Positions 13,423-21,765 of a stretch of 50,952 nucleotides of DNA are shown here, piece by piece. Source of the stretch: Thermoprotei archaeon. Its GTDB lineage: Archaea > Thermoproteota > Thermoprotei > Thermofilales > B20-G17. The stretch's first letter is position 1, and each line of letters starts with the position of its first letter. The stretch covers positions 1-50,952 of the forward strand of contig QMRH01000005.1 in assembly GCA_003650675.1 (NCBI GenBank), written 5' to 3'. The notes beneath the pieces were generated by a model. The model worked only from the letters and a program-made list of their open reading frames with translations. It made no database searches and was not told the DNA's origin. The translations under genes were made by a program, and so were the position numbers.

Positions 13423-14280
13423 ATGGCTACTGTCCGTAACCCATCAGTTGCAGGATATTTTTATGAGGGTGATAGAGAGGGTCTTCTAAAACGTTTAGAA
13501 TGGTGTTTCCTCCATAAATTAGGCCCGGGTAAATTACCTAAATTAGTTGAAGAGGGGCCTCGAAAAGTCCTTGGCATAGTATCACCGCATGCAGGATACA
13601 TCTATTCGGGGCCGATTGCAGCCCATGGATATTATTATCTGGCCAGTGACGGGGCACCGGACCTAGTTGTCATGATAGGACCAAACCACCATGGTATAGG
13701 AGCACCGATATCTGTGTACCCTGAAGGAGTATGGCGTACACCCCTTGGAGAGGTCGAGGTAGATGCCGAGATCGCCGAAAATGTAGCAGAGGCTGCAAAG
13801 GGTCTAATAGAGCTGGATAGAGAAGCTCATCTCCTTGAACATTCTCTGGAAGTTCAACTTCCTTTCCTCCAGTATATTTACGGCAAAAAATTTAGAATCC
13901 TACCAATAACAATGCTCTCTCAAAACGTTTACGCATGTGAGGAGTTGGGGGAGGCTTTAATTAATTCTCTCTCAGGGAGAAACTTCGTGATAATAGCTAG
14001 CAGTGATTTTACACATTATGAATCCTATGAGAAGGCTAGGAGGAAGGATAAGCTTGCGATCGACGCTATACTAAGTCTAGAACACCGCAAATTGTATGAA
14101 ACTGTAGTAACCCATGACATAACGATGTGTGGTTATGGGCCTGTCATGGTGCTCATGTATGTGGCTTGGAAGCTCGACGGCTTTAAAGCCAAAGTATTAA
14201 AGTATGCTACTTCAGGGGATATCTCTGGAAACAAGGCTACTGTAGTGGGTTATGCAAGCATAGTTTTCGAGAGGACGTGA
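13423..14280 (+). CDS. MEMO1 family protein
   Basis: Homologue of the MEMO family (AmmeMemoRadiSam group), related in fold to extradiol dioxygenases. Conserved histidine-containing segments SPHAGYIYSG (about 50-59) and GPNHHG (about 84-89) and the IIASSDFTHYE segment (about 191-201) are intact. The 285-residue length is standard. The molecular role in archaea is not settled; the gene often lies among ribosomal and isoprenoid genes near rps2, as here with IDI-2 directly downstream. A TATA-like CTTATAAACC lies about 40 bases upstream. Confidence 0.88.
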   Translation: MATVRNPSVAGYFYEGDREGLLKRLEWCFLHKLGPGKLPKLVEEGPRKVLGIVSPHAGYIYSGPIAAHGYYYLASDGAPDLVVMIGPNHHGIGAPISVYPEGVWRTPLGEVEVDAEIAENVAEAAKGLIELDREAHLLEHSLEVQLPFLQYIYGKKFRILPITMLSQNVYACEELGEALINSLSGRNFVIIASSDFTHYESYEKARRKDKLAIDAILSLEHRKLYETVVTHDITMCGYGPVMVLMYVAWKLDGFKAKVLKYATSGDISGNKATVVGYASIVFERT

Positions 14281-14293
14281 AGGTGGAAGCTGA

Positions 14294-15415
14294 ATGGTAT
14301 ACGAGGCACGGGATTTGATTAATCAAAGGAAAATAGAGCACTTGGAAATATGTATAAGGGAAAAGGTTGAGCCTGAAGGTGCTTCAACGTGGTTTGAAGA
14401 AATAACTTTACTACATAACCCCCTACCGGAAATAAACCTTAATGAGATAAATACCTCAACTGTTTTCCTAAACCATGAATTCAAAGCCCCTATCTTCGTT
14501 TCAGGGATGACTGGAGGACACCCCCAAGCCAAGAAAGTCAACATGGCTATAGCTAAAGTTGTAGAGAAGCTAGGTATAGGGATGGGCGTTGGAAGTCAAA
14601 GGGCAGTTTTAAAGAACAAGGATCTCGAGGATACTTTTTCAGTGGTCAGGGAGTATGCTCCGACTGCATTCATAGTAGGCAATATAGGTGCAAGCCAGCT
14701 TGTAATGGAAAAATATGATCTGGAGATGCTGGAAAAACTGGTTGAGATGGTGGATGCAAACGCCCTAGCCATACATTTAAATCCACTTCACGAATGTGTC
14801 CAAATAGAAGGCGAACCATACTACAAGGGGGTGCTGGAAAGAGTTAAAGAGCTCGCCGAAAACTTAAGTGTACCAGTTTTATTAAAGGAGACTGGTTGTG
14901 GTTTCTCGAAGGAGGCGGCGTTAAAAGCAGCGCAAGCTAGGATATCAGGTATAGAGATCGGAGGCGCTGGAGGAACCTCCTTCGCATTAGTAGAATATTA
15001 CCGTGCGCTACGAAAAGGGAATATGTATGCTGCAAGGATCGCAGGATCCTTTGTAACTTGGGGTATACCTACAGCGATATCTATATGTGAAGTAAGGAGT
15101 GTTACGTCCATTCCATTGATAGCTTCAGGGGGCATCAGAAACGGCATAGAAGTGGCAAAGGCTTTAGCTTTAGGAGCGGATCTAGCGGGTGTAGCATTAC
15201 CAGTACTCAGATCGTATTCTAATGGAGGAGTGGAGGGGGTTGAAGAGTACCTTCGGAAACTCATAGATGAGCTCAAGATAACGATGTTCCTTACCGGCTG
15301 TTCAAGTCTAAGAGATTTAAGGAGAATACCTCTGGTGGTATCAAGTAGATTTAACGAATGGTTGAAGCAGCGTAAAATCGATCTCGACTTTATCAGGAAC
15401 AAGTCTCCCGCTTAA
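14294..15415 (+). CDS. fni: Type 2 isopentenyl-diphosphate delta-isomerase
   Basis: FMN-dependent enzyme that interconverts IPP and DMAPP for archaeal membrane lipids. RKIEHLEIC near the N-terminus, PIFVSGMTGGHPQAKKVN, MGVGSQRAVL, the GIEIGGAGGTSFALVEYY segment and IASGGIRNGIEVAKALALGA match IDI-2. One oddity: the usual H-L-N-P-L-Q-E motif reads H161-L-N-P-L-H166-E here, replacing the proposed catalytic glutamine. The gene lies 13 bases after MEMO1, with GAAGGTGGA just before the ATG. Confidence 0.92.
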   Translation: MVYEARDLINQRKIEHLEICIREKVEPEGASTWFEEITLLHNPLPEINLNEINTSTVFLNHEFKAPIFVSGMTGGHPQAKKVNMAIAKVVEKLGIGMGVGSQRAVLKNKDLEDTFSVVREYAPTAFIVGNIGASQLVMEKYDLEMLEKLVEMVDANALAIHLNPLHECVQIEGEPYYKGVLERVKELAENLSVPVLLKETGCGFSKEAALKAAQARISGIEIGGAGGTSFALVEYYRALRKGNMYAARIAGSFVTWGIPTAISICEVRSVTSIPLIASGGIRNGIEVAKALALGADLAGVALPVLRSYSNGGVEGVEEYLRKLIDELKITMFLTGCSSLRDLRRIPLVVSSRFNEWLKQRKIDLDFIRNKSPA

Positions 15416-15432
15416 AATTAAAAACATTTAAT

Positions 15433-15840
15433 TTAGACTCTTCTACCCCTTCTTCCACCAGGCTTCCTTATAGTGTCTGTTGGCAGAGGCGTTACATCCT
15501 CTATTCTATCCACCATTAATCCCGCTCTCACTAAGGCTCTTATGGCTGGGGCTGCCCCGGGGCCAGGGTTCTTTGGGCCATAGCCGCCAGGCGCCCTTAC
15601 TTTCACATGTACTCCGACTATACCCTTTGCTAAAGCTTCTCTAGCTGCCTTTATTGCTGCTTGCATTGCAGCCCAGGGGCTCGGTTTATCTCTATCCGCT
15701 TTGACGACCATTCCGCCACTAGCTTTGGCTATTGTTTCTGCACCGCTTAAATCGGTTATAAGTATCAAAGTATTATTGTAGCTTGCATAGATGTGGGCTA
15801 TACCCCATCTGGCTTTCTTATGTGTAGGAGTTTTACTCAT
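15433..15840 (-). CDS. rps11: Ribosomal protein S11
   Basis: Small-subunit platform protein. The 135 residues include [20 protein letters not shown], the [10 protein letters not shown] segment and the Pro/Gly-rich end [11 protein letters not shown], all hallmarks. It is the last gene of rps13-rps4-rps11 on the minus strand; the rps4 stop directly abuts its ATG. Convergent with IDI-2, separated by 17 bases. Confidence 0.96.
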   Translation of the reverse strand: MSKTPTHKKARWGIAHIYASYNNTLILITDLSGAETIAKASGGMVVKADRDKPSPWAAMQAAIKAAREALAKGIVGVHVKVRAPGGYGPKNPGPGAAPAIRALVRAGLMVDRIEDVTPLPTDTIRKPGGRRGRRV

Positions 15841-16359
15841 TTACTGCACCTCCGCGCTTACTTCAGCACGTTTCGCGAAAGGGGATCCCGGATAAAAGCC
15901 TATTTTATCCTCTTCCTCCCTTGTTATAAAGTATCCGGGGCTTTTTACCCTCCTTCCGTTAACGACTATGTGGCCATGGGTTACTAGCTGGCGAGCATGG
16001 TGTATAGAAAGGGCTAAGCCTTTCTCGTACACTATTGTTTGTAGCCTACGTTTAAGGATGTCCTCCACAGTTAAGCTTAAGATATCATCTATTGAGGCAT
16101 CAGGTGAATGCACTATTCCAAGCTTGTAGAGCCGGCGGGCCAACGTTCTCTCTCTTTCCTCCCTTTCGCCTGGCGGAAGAGCGAGCAGGCTTCTTGCCTG
16201 AGCCCTAATCTTTCTAAGAAAAGTCTTTGCCTTCCATAATTCCCGTTTATTTCTAAGCCCGTATCGCCCCACTAAGTCAAGCTCTTGAAGCAGAAGATCC
16301 TTACGCCAAGGGTGTGACGGACCCTCCCACTTTTTTCTAGGCTTCTTGGGATCTCCCAT
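15841..16359 (-). CDS. rps4: Ribosomal protein S4
   Basis: Primary 16S rRNA-binding protein. The 172 residues are normal for archaea. The N-terminal PSHPWRKDLLLQELDLVGRY segment and the S4 RNA-binding domain with RLQTIVYEKGLALSIHHARQ and LVTHGHIVVNGRRV (about 120-152) are clear. Placed 12 bases after rps13 and abutting rps11. Confidence 0.96.
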   Translation of the reverse strand: MGDPKKPRKKWEGPSHPWRKDLLLQELDLVGRYGLRNKRELWKAKTFLRKIRAQARSLLALPPGEREERERTLARRLYKLGIVHSPDASIDDILSLTVEDILKRRLQTIVYEKGLALSIHHARQLVTHGHIVVNGRRVKSPGYFITREEEDKIGFYPGSPFAKRAEVSAEVQ

Positions 16360-16371
16360 ATAAACTCCCCT

Positions 16372-16821
16372 CTATCTCCTCCTCCTGGTTACGCCTACAG
16401 TGATACCTGTTCTACCCGTGGTTCTCGTCCTCTGTCCCCTAACTTTAAGTCCAAGCATGTGCCTAATTCCCTTCCAGCATTTAATTTTCCTCATTAGCTC
16501 GATGTCCATCTTTACTTTTAGAATAAGATCGGATCCTATAAGGTGGATGTTTTCTCCTGTTTGGGGATCTCTTGGCCTATTGAGGAACCAGTAATCGAAA
16601 CCATATTCATGGAGTTTCCTTACAGCTTGATCTAACCTATTTAGTTCTGATTCCGGTAGTGACCCTAGCTTCTGGAATGGATCTATACCAAGTTTTCTCA
16701 GTAATGCTATAGCAGTGTTTACTCCTATGCCCTTTATTCTGGCTAGCGCGTAGGCTACGCGTTTCTCCCCTAGGAGGTCTTTATCTGCTATTCGTACTAT
16801 ATATTTGAATTCTTCGCCCAT
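16372..16821 (-). CDS. rps13: Ribosomal protein S13
   Basis: Small-subunit head protein. The 149 residues contain YIVRIADKDLLGEKRVAYAL, the helix-turn KGIGVNTAIALLRKLGI, and the C-terminal RGQRTRTTGRTG basic segment. First gene of the minus-strand rps13-rps4-rps11 operon and divergent from rpl14e, with which it shares a roughly 150-base promoter region. Confidence 0.96.
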   Translation of the reverse strand: MGEEFKYIVRIADKDLLGEKRVAYALARIKGIGVNTAIALLRKLGIDPFQKLGSLPESELNRLDQAVRKLHEYGFDYWFLNRPRDPQTGENIHLIGSDLILKVKMDIELMRKIKCWKGIRHMLGLKVRGQRTRTTGRTGITVGVTRRRR

Positions 16822-16974
16822 AATCCCTTATCGCTATCCTCATTCCTCTTTATAAATTTTATACCTAGATTCTTGGCTGTAGCAGGTGAATAATGGTATC
16901 TTATTCTACTATGTAAGAAGAAATCACAAAACTTAAAAGCATAAATGTATATGATGTGCGGGTAGGTGGACTTT
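16822..16974. promoter_or_regulatory. Divergent promoter region between rps13 and rpl14e
   Basis: This 153-base AT-rich stretch separates two translation-gene operons that point away from each other. It holds an AAACTTAAAAGC TATA-like box for rpl14e (about 16929-16940) and a TTATAAATTTTATA-like box facing rps13 (about 16849-16862). No gene was seen in it. Confidence 0.45.
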
Positions 16975-17265
16975 ATGCCAGCATTCGAAGTGGGTAGAAT
17001 ATGTGTAAAGACTAGGGGAAGAGAAGCCGGTAGAAAATGCGTTATAGTGGACATAATAAACGAAAACTTCGTGCTCGTAACAGGACCTAAAAACATTACA
17101 GGAGTCAAGCGTAGAAGAGCCAACGTAAAGCACCTGATTCCAACTAACCTGAAAATAGAGATCGAGAAGGGGGCAAGCGACGAGGCTGTAGAAAAAGCAC
17201 TAGAATCTGCAGGATTAATAGACGAAATGAGACAACCTGTAAAGGTGGAGCCCAAAATAATCTAG
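16975..17265 (+). CDS. rpl14e: Ribosomal protein L14e
   Basis: Archaeal/eukaryotic-type large-subunit protein with a KOW-like barrel. [20 protein letters not shown] near the start and [12 protein letters not shown] in the middle are diagnostic. GTG at 16966 would add three residues; ATG at 16975 is preferred because AGGTGG at 16964-16969 is spaced for it and gives the usual MPAFEVGR start. cbf5 follows 40 bases on, the common archaeal L14e-cbf5 order. Confidence 0.93.
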   Translation: MPAFEVGRICVKTRGREAGRKCVIVDIINENFVLVTGPKNITGVKRRRANVKHLIPTNLKIEIEKGASDEAVEKALESAGLIDEMRQPVKVEPKII

Positions 17266-17304
17266 GTCAACCACAAGTATATTTTAGAAATAATTCTAAC
17301 ATTA

Positions 17305-18350
17305 ATGGATGAATTTCTGGTGGTTAAAGTGAAAGACCTGTTTAACGTTAAACGGGAGGTCTATATAAAAGCAGAGGAGGAGACGGATCCCCGCTACGGT
17401 AAACCCCCCGAGGAGAGAACGGTCCCCGAACTAATATCGAAGGGTATCGTCAACATCGATAAGCCTGCTGGACCCACGAGCCACGAAGTTGTAGCCTGGA
17501 TAAAGAAAATGTTAGGACTGAAACGTGCCGGGCATGCAGGAACCCTAGAGCTCCTTTAAAGGAGCGGGGATATCCTAAGGTAACCGGAGTTCTACCTGTG
17601 GCGCTCGAAAAAGCAACGAAAATAACTTCGGCCTTAATGGGTGCGGGAAAGGAGTATGTTTGCTTAATGAGGCTTCACGGCCCGGTTCCTGAAGACGTTC
17701 TTCTAAAGACGATACAGGAGTTCGTGGGGCCAGTGTATCAGAGGCCTCCGCTCCGCTCCTCCGTTAAGCGAGCCCTGAGAATAAGAAGAATATACTACAT
17801 AAGGGTCCTTGAAATAGAAAGCAAGGATGTTTTAATGCAAGTTGGATGCGAACGTGGAACCTATATGCGGAAACTATGCCATGATATAGGCGAAGTTCTA
17901 GGTGTGGGCGCGCATATGCAGGAATTAAGGAGAACTAGAGTGGGGCCATTTAGGGAGGATGAATCCCTTGTAACGCTTCAAGACCTATTAGATGCTTACG
18001 TTCTATGGAGGGATGAAGGCTACGAAAAATGCATCAGGAAATTCATTTTACCTGTCGAAAAAGCGGTCGAACATTTACCCAAAATAGTCATTAGGGACAG
18101 TGCGGTGGATGCTATCTGTCATGGAGCCGCCTTAGCAGCCCCAGGAGTCTTACGTGTTGAAAGCGGCATTAAAAAGGGGAATCTCGTAGCAATCTTCACG
18201 CAAAAAGGAGAACTGGTAGCCTTAGCAAAAGCATTAGTTAGAAGCGAGCAGATAGTGGTTATGGATAAAGGGTTAGTAGCCAAACCGACTAGAGTCATGA
18301 TGAATCCCGGAACCTACCCCCCTTTCTGGAGAGAGAAAAAGAAAACTTGA
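17305..18350 (+). CDS. cbf5: tRNA/rRNA pseudouridine synthase Cbf5, intron-containing
   Basis: Catalytic subunit of H/ACA RNPs (dyskerin homologue), which pseudouridylates rRNA guided by H/ACA RNAs. Exon 1 (17305-17548) encodes NIDKPAGPTSHEVVAWIKKM and AGHAGTL; exon 2 (17572-18350) resumes with PKVTGVLPVALEKATK. Removing 23 bases joins them into GTLDPKVTG, the catalytic motif, in a continuous 340-residue frame. The TruB catalytic domain fills the first two thirds and a PUA domain starts near HLPKIVIRDSAVDAICHGA. Without splicing, exon 1 ends at a TAA in the intron loop after 84 residues. The open frames on both sides are otherwise intact, which argues against decay. Confidence 0.92.
17549..17571 (+). 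other. 23-nt bulge-helix-bulge intron in cbf5
   Basis: The insert is A, a 16-base perfect palindrome GCTCCTTTAAAGGAGC, GGGG and AT. In RNA, the inner helix is GCUCC(U):(A)GGAGC. A four-base central helix forms between exon CCCU (17543-17546) and intron GGGG (17566-17569). The bulges are AGA (17547-17549) and AUA (17570-17572), exactly three bases each. Cutting after the second base of each bulge gives CTA-G|AT-CCT, restoring Leu-Asp-Pro. An outer AGGA:UCCU helix has one bulged A. This is the canonical substrate of the archaeal splicing endonuclease. cbf5 introns are known from several Thermoproteota. Confidence 0.88.
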
Positions 18351-18469
18351 TAGATTGAGGGAGCGGTTATCTGCATTGAGGGCATCACTTTCAGAACATG
18401 TGAAAACAAGGCTAGCTTCTGGTGGTGTCTAGTTGAATTAAGAAGGTATGTTTTCGGCTTGAGATGTGA

Positions 18470-18568
18470 CGCCGGGGGTGGGATTCGAACCCACGCGCCC
18501 CATATGGAGCACAGGCTGTCTGTTCCAGGGCTCCAGGCCTGCCCCTTGGTCCACTCGGGCACCCCGGC
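18470..18568 (-). tRNA. tRNA-Ser (anticodon GGA) with a 13-nt intron
   Basis: Acceptor arms GCCGGGG and CCCCGGC pair with G as discriminator, as in archaeal tRNA-Ser. The T arm is GTGGG-TTCGAAT-CCCAC. A long variable arm GCUCC-AUAU-GGGGC marks a class II tRNA. The anticodon stem CAGGC/GCCTG encloses 20 bases; removing 13 (18518-18530) leaves the 7-base loop CTGGAGA with anticodon GGA at 18532-18534. The intron sits at the canonical 37/38 position, and the AGC and ACA segments can act as the two bulges, although the central helix is imperfect. CCA is not encoded. The mature length of 86 is normal for Ser. Confidence 0.9.
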
Positions 18569-18693
18569 TATTAAATTTTAGTATATTGTGTTTGATTTAA
18601 GCATATCGCTACCTTTCATACCAGGGGGAATCTTTAGTTGAAAACTTAAATAGAAGCATGCTTATTCTCATTCGGCACATTCTGGTGAAACAC

Positions 18694-19257
18694 ATGGCGT
18701 TAATAGAAGTTAGATGGCATGGAAGAGGAGGTCAAGGAGTAGTAACAGCCAGTGATCTTCTAGCGAAGGCAGCGATCCTAGAGGGTAAGTATGTCTGGCA
18801 TGCACCAATGTTTGGCCCGGAAAGAACAGGCGCCCCGGTAATGGCGTTTACACGTATAAGCGATGAACCTATTGAAATACACTCTGGAATATATTCACCT
18901 GATATCGTGGTTACAATCGATCCTATACAGGTTGTTGAGGTAGAATGGTATACTGAAGGCCTTAAGGAAGGAGGCTCAGTAGTGGTTAACGCTAAAAAAA
19001 TACCCAAGGTGCTGGCTGACAAGGCAGTACAAAAGAACTATAAAATATTCTATGTTGACGCCTATGACATTGCATTAAATGTTTTCAAGCGGGCTTTCTA
19101 TAACACCCCTATGCTAGGGGCGCTTGTAAAGGTAACAGGCATCGTTGGATTAGAGTCTGTTTTAAAGGTGGTGGAAACTAGATTTAGAAAGGAGATCGCA
19201 GAGAAGAACAAGGAGGCCATTAGAAAGGCTTACGAGGAGGTGAAGAAGTATGAGTGA
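18694..19257 (+). CDS. porG: 2-oxoacid:ferredoxin oxidoreductase gamma subunit (PorG-like)
   Basis: Gamma subunit of a pyruvate-type 2-oxoacid:ferredoxin oxidoreductase, which makes acyl-CoA, CO2 and reduced ferredoxin from the 2-oxoacid. The start IEVRWHGRGGQGVVTASDLL and FGPERTGAPVMAFTRIS are diagnostic. An upstream ATG at 18658 exists, but ATG 18694 is preferred: GGTGA at 18683-18687 precedes it, the TATA-like AAACTTAAATA is at about 18640, and homologues begin with this segment. First gene of porGDAB; its 3' end overlaps porD by 8 bases. Confidence 0.92.
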   Translation: MALIEVRWHGRGGQGVVTASDLLAKAAILEGKYVWHAPMFGPERTGAPVMAFTRISDEPIEIHSGIYSPDIVVTIDPIQVVEVEWYTEGLKEGGSVVVNAKKIPKVLADKAVQKNYKIFYVDAYDIALNVFKRAFYNTPMLGALVKVTGIVGLESVLKVVETRFRKEIAEKNKEAIRKAYEEVKKYE

Positions 19258-19567
19258 AAAGTTTCCTGTTAAGATGCCGGAATCGGCGTTCAAGGGTAAA
19301 GCAACTTGGAAGGAGCTACCTATAGGTGCAGTTATACCGGAGCCTACAAGCATACGTTACAAGACCGGGAACTGGAGGGCTTTAAAGCCTATACTTGATA
19401 AAAGTAAATGTATACGTTGTCTCCTATGCTGGGTCTACTGTCCAGAGCCAGCCATAAACAGGCTGGAAGACGACCACGTTGAAATAAACTACGATTTTTG
19501 TAAGGGATGTGGAATATGCGCGAATGTGTGTCCTGTAAAGGCAATAAAAATGGTAAGGGAGGAGTGA
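19250..19567 (+). CDS. porD: 2-oxoacid:ferredoxin oxidoreductase delta subunit (ferredoxin)
   Basis: Small iron-sulfur subunit that passes electrons from the TPP subunit to ferredoxin. Two complete motifs, CIRCLLCWVYCP (about 62-73) and CKGCGICANVCP (about 86-97), bind two [4Fe-4S] clusters. The N-terminal extension with WKELPIGAVIPEP is typical for PorD. It overlaps porG by 8 bases and porA starts 4 bases after its stop. Confidence 0.93.
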   Translation: MSEKFPVKMPESAFKGKATWKELPIGAVIPEPTSIRYKTGNWRALKPILDKSKCIRCLLCWVYCPEPAINRLEDDHVEINYDFCKGCGICANVCPVKAIKMVREE

Positions 19568-19571
19568 GATT

Positions 19572-20771
19572 ATGTCTGAAACTGTAGCTTTAAAGGGGAA
19601 GATAGTTGGAATGAATGGAGACGAGGCGGTAGCGTTTGCAGTAAAACAGGCCAATGTAGATGTTATAGCGGCTTATCCTATAACACCACAAACAATAATA
19701 GTAGAGAGGATAAGCGAATATGTTAACAATGGGGAGCTGGACTCCGCTTTCATCCCTGTTGAAAGCGAGCATTCAGCCCTTTCCACGGTTCTAGGGGCAG
19801 CACTGACAGGCGCCAGAGTTTTTACTGCTACTGCAAGTCAGGGTCTCGCCTTGATGCACGAGATCCTTCACATAGCATCTTCTATGAGAACGCCTATAGT
19901 AATGGCCGTTGTTAACAGGGCGTTGAGCGCGCCAATAAACATCCACTGTGACCATTCGGATGTAATGAACGCTAGGGACACCGGCTGGATACAATATTTT
20001 GCCGAGAACGTGCAGGACGCCTACGACTTAACACTACAAGCCTTTAAAGTAGCAGAAGACTTGGATGTACTTCTACCGGTCGAGGTAAATCTCGACGGCT
20101 TTATACTCTCACATAGCGTAGAGAGGTTAGAGATACTTGATGACGAGACTGTAGCTAAGTTCATTCCACCACGCAAAGCGGTCTATACACTCGACTTCAA
20201 CAATCCAGTAGCCCATGGGCCTCTCGCTTTAACAGACTATTACATGGAGTTTAAACGCCAGCAAGAGGAAGCGATGGAGGCGGCTAAAGGTAAAGTGGAT
20301 GAGGTGGCTCGCGAGTATGAGAAGATCTCTGGACGGTTATTCACGAAACTAAATACCTTTGGATTGGAGGATGCTGAGGTGGCAGTTGTCGTGATGGGGT
20401 CTACTACCGGGACAATGAGGTACATTGCAAGGAAGCTACGTAAAGAAGGTAAAAAGGTGGGTGTGATAGGGGTTAGATTGTTTAGACCGTTCCCTGACAA
20501 GGAGATTTTAAAGGCCGTAGAAAACGTGAAGGTATTAATTGTCATGGATAGGGCGGTCAGCTTCGGAGCTGTTGGAGGACCACTATTCATGGAGACAGCT
20601 GCAACGCTCTACGGTACAGACGTAACCCCGTTAATGATGAACGTGATCTATGGTTTAGGCGGGAGAGATTTAACGCCGAGGGATGCTGAAATGATTTTTA
20701 GAAGGGGCTTGAAAATACTTGAAACCGGCCGTGTTGAGGAAAAGAAGATATGGGTGGGAGTTAGGGAGTGA
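19572..20771 (+). CDS. porA: 2-oxoacid:ferredoxin oxidoreductase alpha subunit (PorA-like)
   Basis: Alpha subunit, contributing the pyrimidine-binding domain for thiamine diphosphate. AAYPITPQTIIVERISEYV (about 35-53) and PVESEHSALSTVLGAALTGA (about 62-81) include the conserved catalytic-loop segment; the C-terminal transketolase-like domain is seen at VGVIGVRLFRPFPDKEI. At 399 residues it is full length for the four-subunit enzyme. Substrate is most likely pyruvate by gene order, but 2-oxoisovalerate or another 2-oxoacid cannot be ruled out by eye. Confidence 0.92.
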   Translation: MSETVALKGKIVGMNGDEAVAFAVKQANVDVIAAYPITPQTIIVERISEYVNNGELDSAFIPVESEHSALSTVLGAALTGARVFTATASQGLALMHEILHIASSMRTPIVMAVVNRALSAPINIHCDHSDVMNARDTGWIQYFAENVQDAYDLTLQAFKVAEDLDVLLPVEVNLDGFILSHSVERLEILDDETVAKFIPPRKAVYTLDFNNPVAHGPLALTDYYMEFKRQQEEAMEAAKGKVDEVAREYEKISGRLFTKLNTFGLEDAEVAVVVMGSTTGTMRYIARKLRKEGKKVGVIGVRLFRPFPDKEILKAVENVKVLIVMDRAVSFGAVGGPLFMETAATLYGTDVTPLMMNVIYGLGGRDLTPRDAEMIFRRGLKILETGRVEEKKIWVGVRE

Positions 20772-20782
20772 GGTGAGGCTGG

Positions 20783-21721
20783 ATGACGTTCATAAGAACA
20801 ATTAAAGATATACCAAGGGAGGAATACCTCCTACCTGGACACAGGCTCTGTGCCGGATGCGGGCCTGCAATAATCGTGAAGCTAGTTCTTAAAGCAATTA
20901 GAGGACCCACAATCGTCGTCAATGCAACCGGATGCGTGGAGGTTGCCACAACGATCTATCCATTCAACAGCTGGAAAGTTCCATGGGTCCATGTGGCATT
21001 TGAAAACGCCGCTGCAGTAGCCAGTGGAATTGTTGAGGCATTGAAGATACTTGAAAAGAAATATGGTAAAGGTACAAAATACGATGTCATAGTATTTGGT
21101 GGAGATGGCGGAACATTTGACATAGGTTTACAAGCACTCTCCGGCGCCCTTGAGAGAGGCCACGACTTTGTCTACATTTGTTACGATAATGAGGCTTACA
21201 TGAATACTGGTATACAGAGGTCTGGTGCCACCCCTAGAGGAGCTGCAACAACCACAAGTCCTGCGGGAAGAGTTATACCTGGAAAACTTGAGCGTAAAAA
21301 GAACCTTATAGCCATAGCCGTTGCACATGGCATACCATACGCCGCTACAGCCTCCATAGCGTACCCCATAGACTTGATAAACAAGGTTAGAAAAGCTATA
21401 GAAGTCGAGGGTCCAGCAGTACTTCACATATTGGGACCCTGCACTAGAGGTTGGAGGTATGATCCTGCAGTCACGGTCGAGGTAGCTAGGTTAGCCACTG
21501 AAACTTTAATCTTCCCGATATATGAAGTGGAAAACGGCAAGTATAAGATCAACATTAAGCCAAGGACCGTTAAACCATTGGAGGAGTATCTAAAACTACA
21601 GGGAAGATTCAGGCATCTACTTTTACCTGAAAATAAATGGCTCCTAGATAAACTTAAGAAGGATATTGAAGAACAGTGGCAAAGGCTCCTACTCTTAGAG
21701 AAGGCTACCAGCTCTCTATAA
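20783..21721 (+). CDS. porB: 2-oxoacid:ferredoxin oxidoreductase beta subunit (PorB-like)
   Basis: Thiamine-diphosphate-binding subunit. The metal/TPP motif begins at FGGDGGTFDIGLQALSGALE (about 105-124) and ends in YDNEAYMNTG. LCAGCGP near residue 22 and further cysteines such as the one in ATGCVE can ligate the proximal cluster. At 312 residues it is complete. It ends the porGDAB operon, 11 bases after porA, and is followed by a T-rich stretch. Confidence 0.93.
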   Translation: MTFIRTIKDIPREEYLLPGHRLCAGCGPAIIVKLVLKAIRGPTIVVNATGCVEVATTIYPFNSWKVPWVHVAFENAAAVASGIVEALKILEKKYGKGTKYDVIVFGGDGGTFDIGLQALSGALERGHDFVYICYDNEAYMNTGIQRSGATPRGAATTTSPAGRVIPGKLERKKNLIAIAVAHGIPYAATASIAYPIDLINKVRKAIEVEGPAVLHILGPCTRGWRYDPAVTVEVARLATETLIFPIYEVENGKYKINIKPRTVKPLEEYLKLQGRFRHLLLPENKWLLDKLKKDIEEQWQRLLLLEKATSSL

Positions 21722-21743
21722 ATTTATAATAATAATAATTAAT

Positions 21744-21765
21744 TTATTTTCTTTTATTTTCTATT
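21744..21765 (+). terminator. T-rich terminator after porGDAB
   Basis: A run rich in TTTATTTTCTTTTATTTTCT on the plus strand lies 22 bases after the porB stop and before an independently promoted gene. Poly-T without a hairpin is the usual archaeal termination signal. Confidence 0.5.

Noticed and set aside
17305-17559. cbf5 as a simple frameshift pseudogene
   Set aside because: The insert is 23 bases with exact bulge-helix-bulge geometry and restores the catalytic motif; a random frameshift would not do this.
18355-18432. Short plus-strand frame after cbf5 (RERLSALRASLSEHVKTRL)
   Set aside because: It is only 25 codons with TTG start and no ribosome binding site; possibly helical but not enough to call a gene.
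18314-18562. Minus-strand frame overlapping the tRNA
   Set aside because: It is the tRNA-Ser sequence read through as protein.
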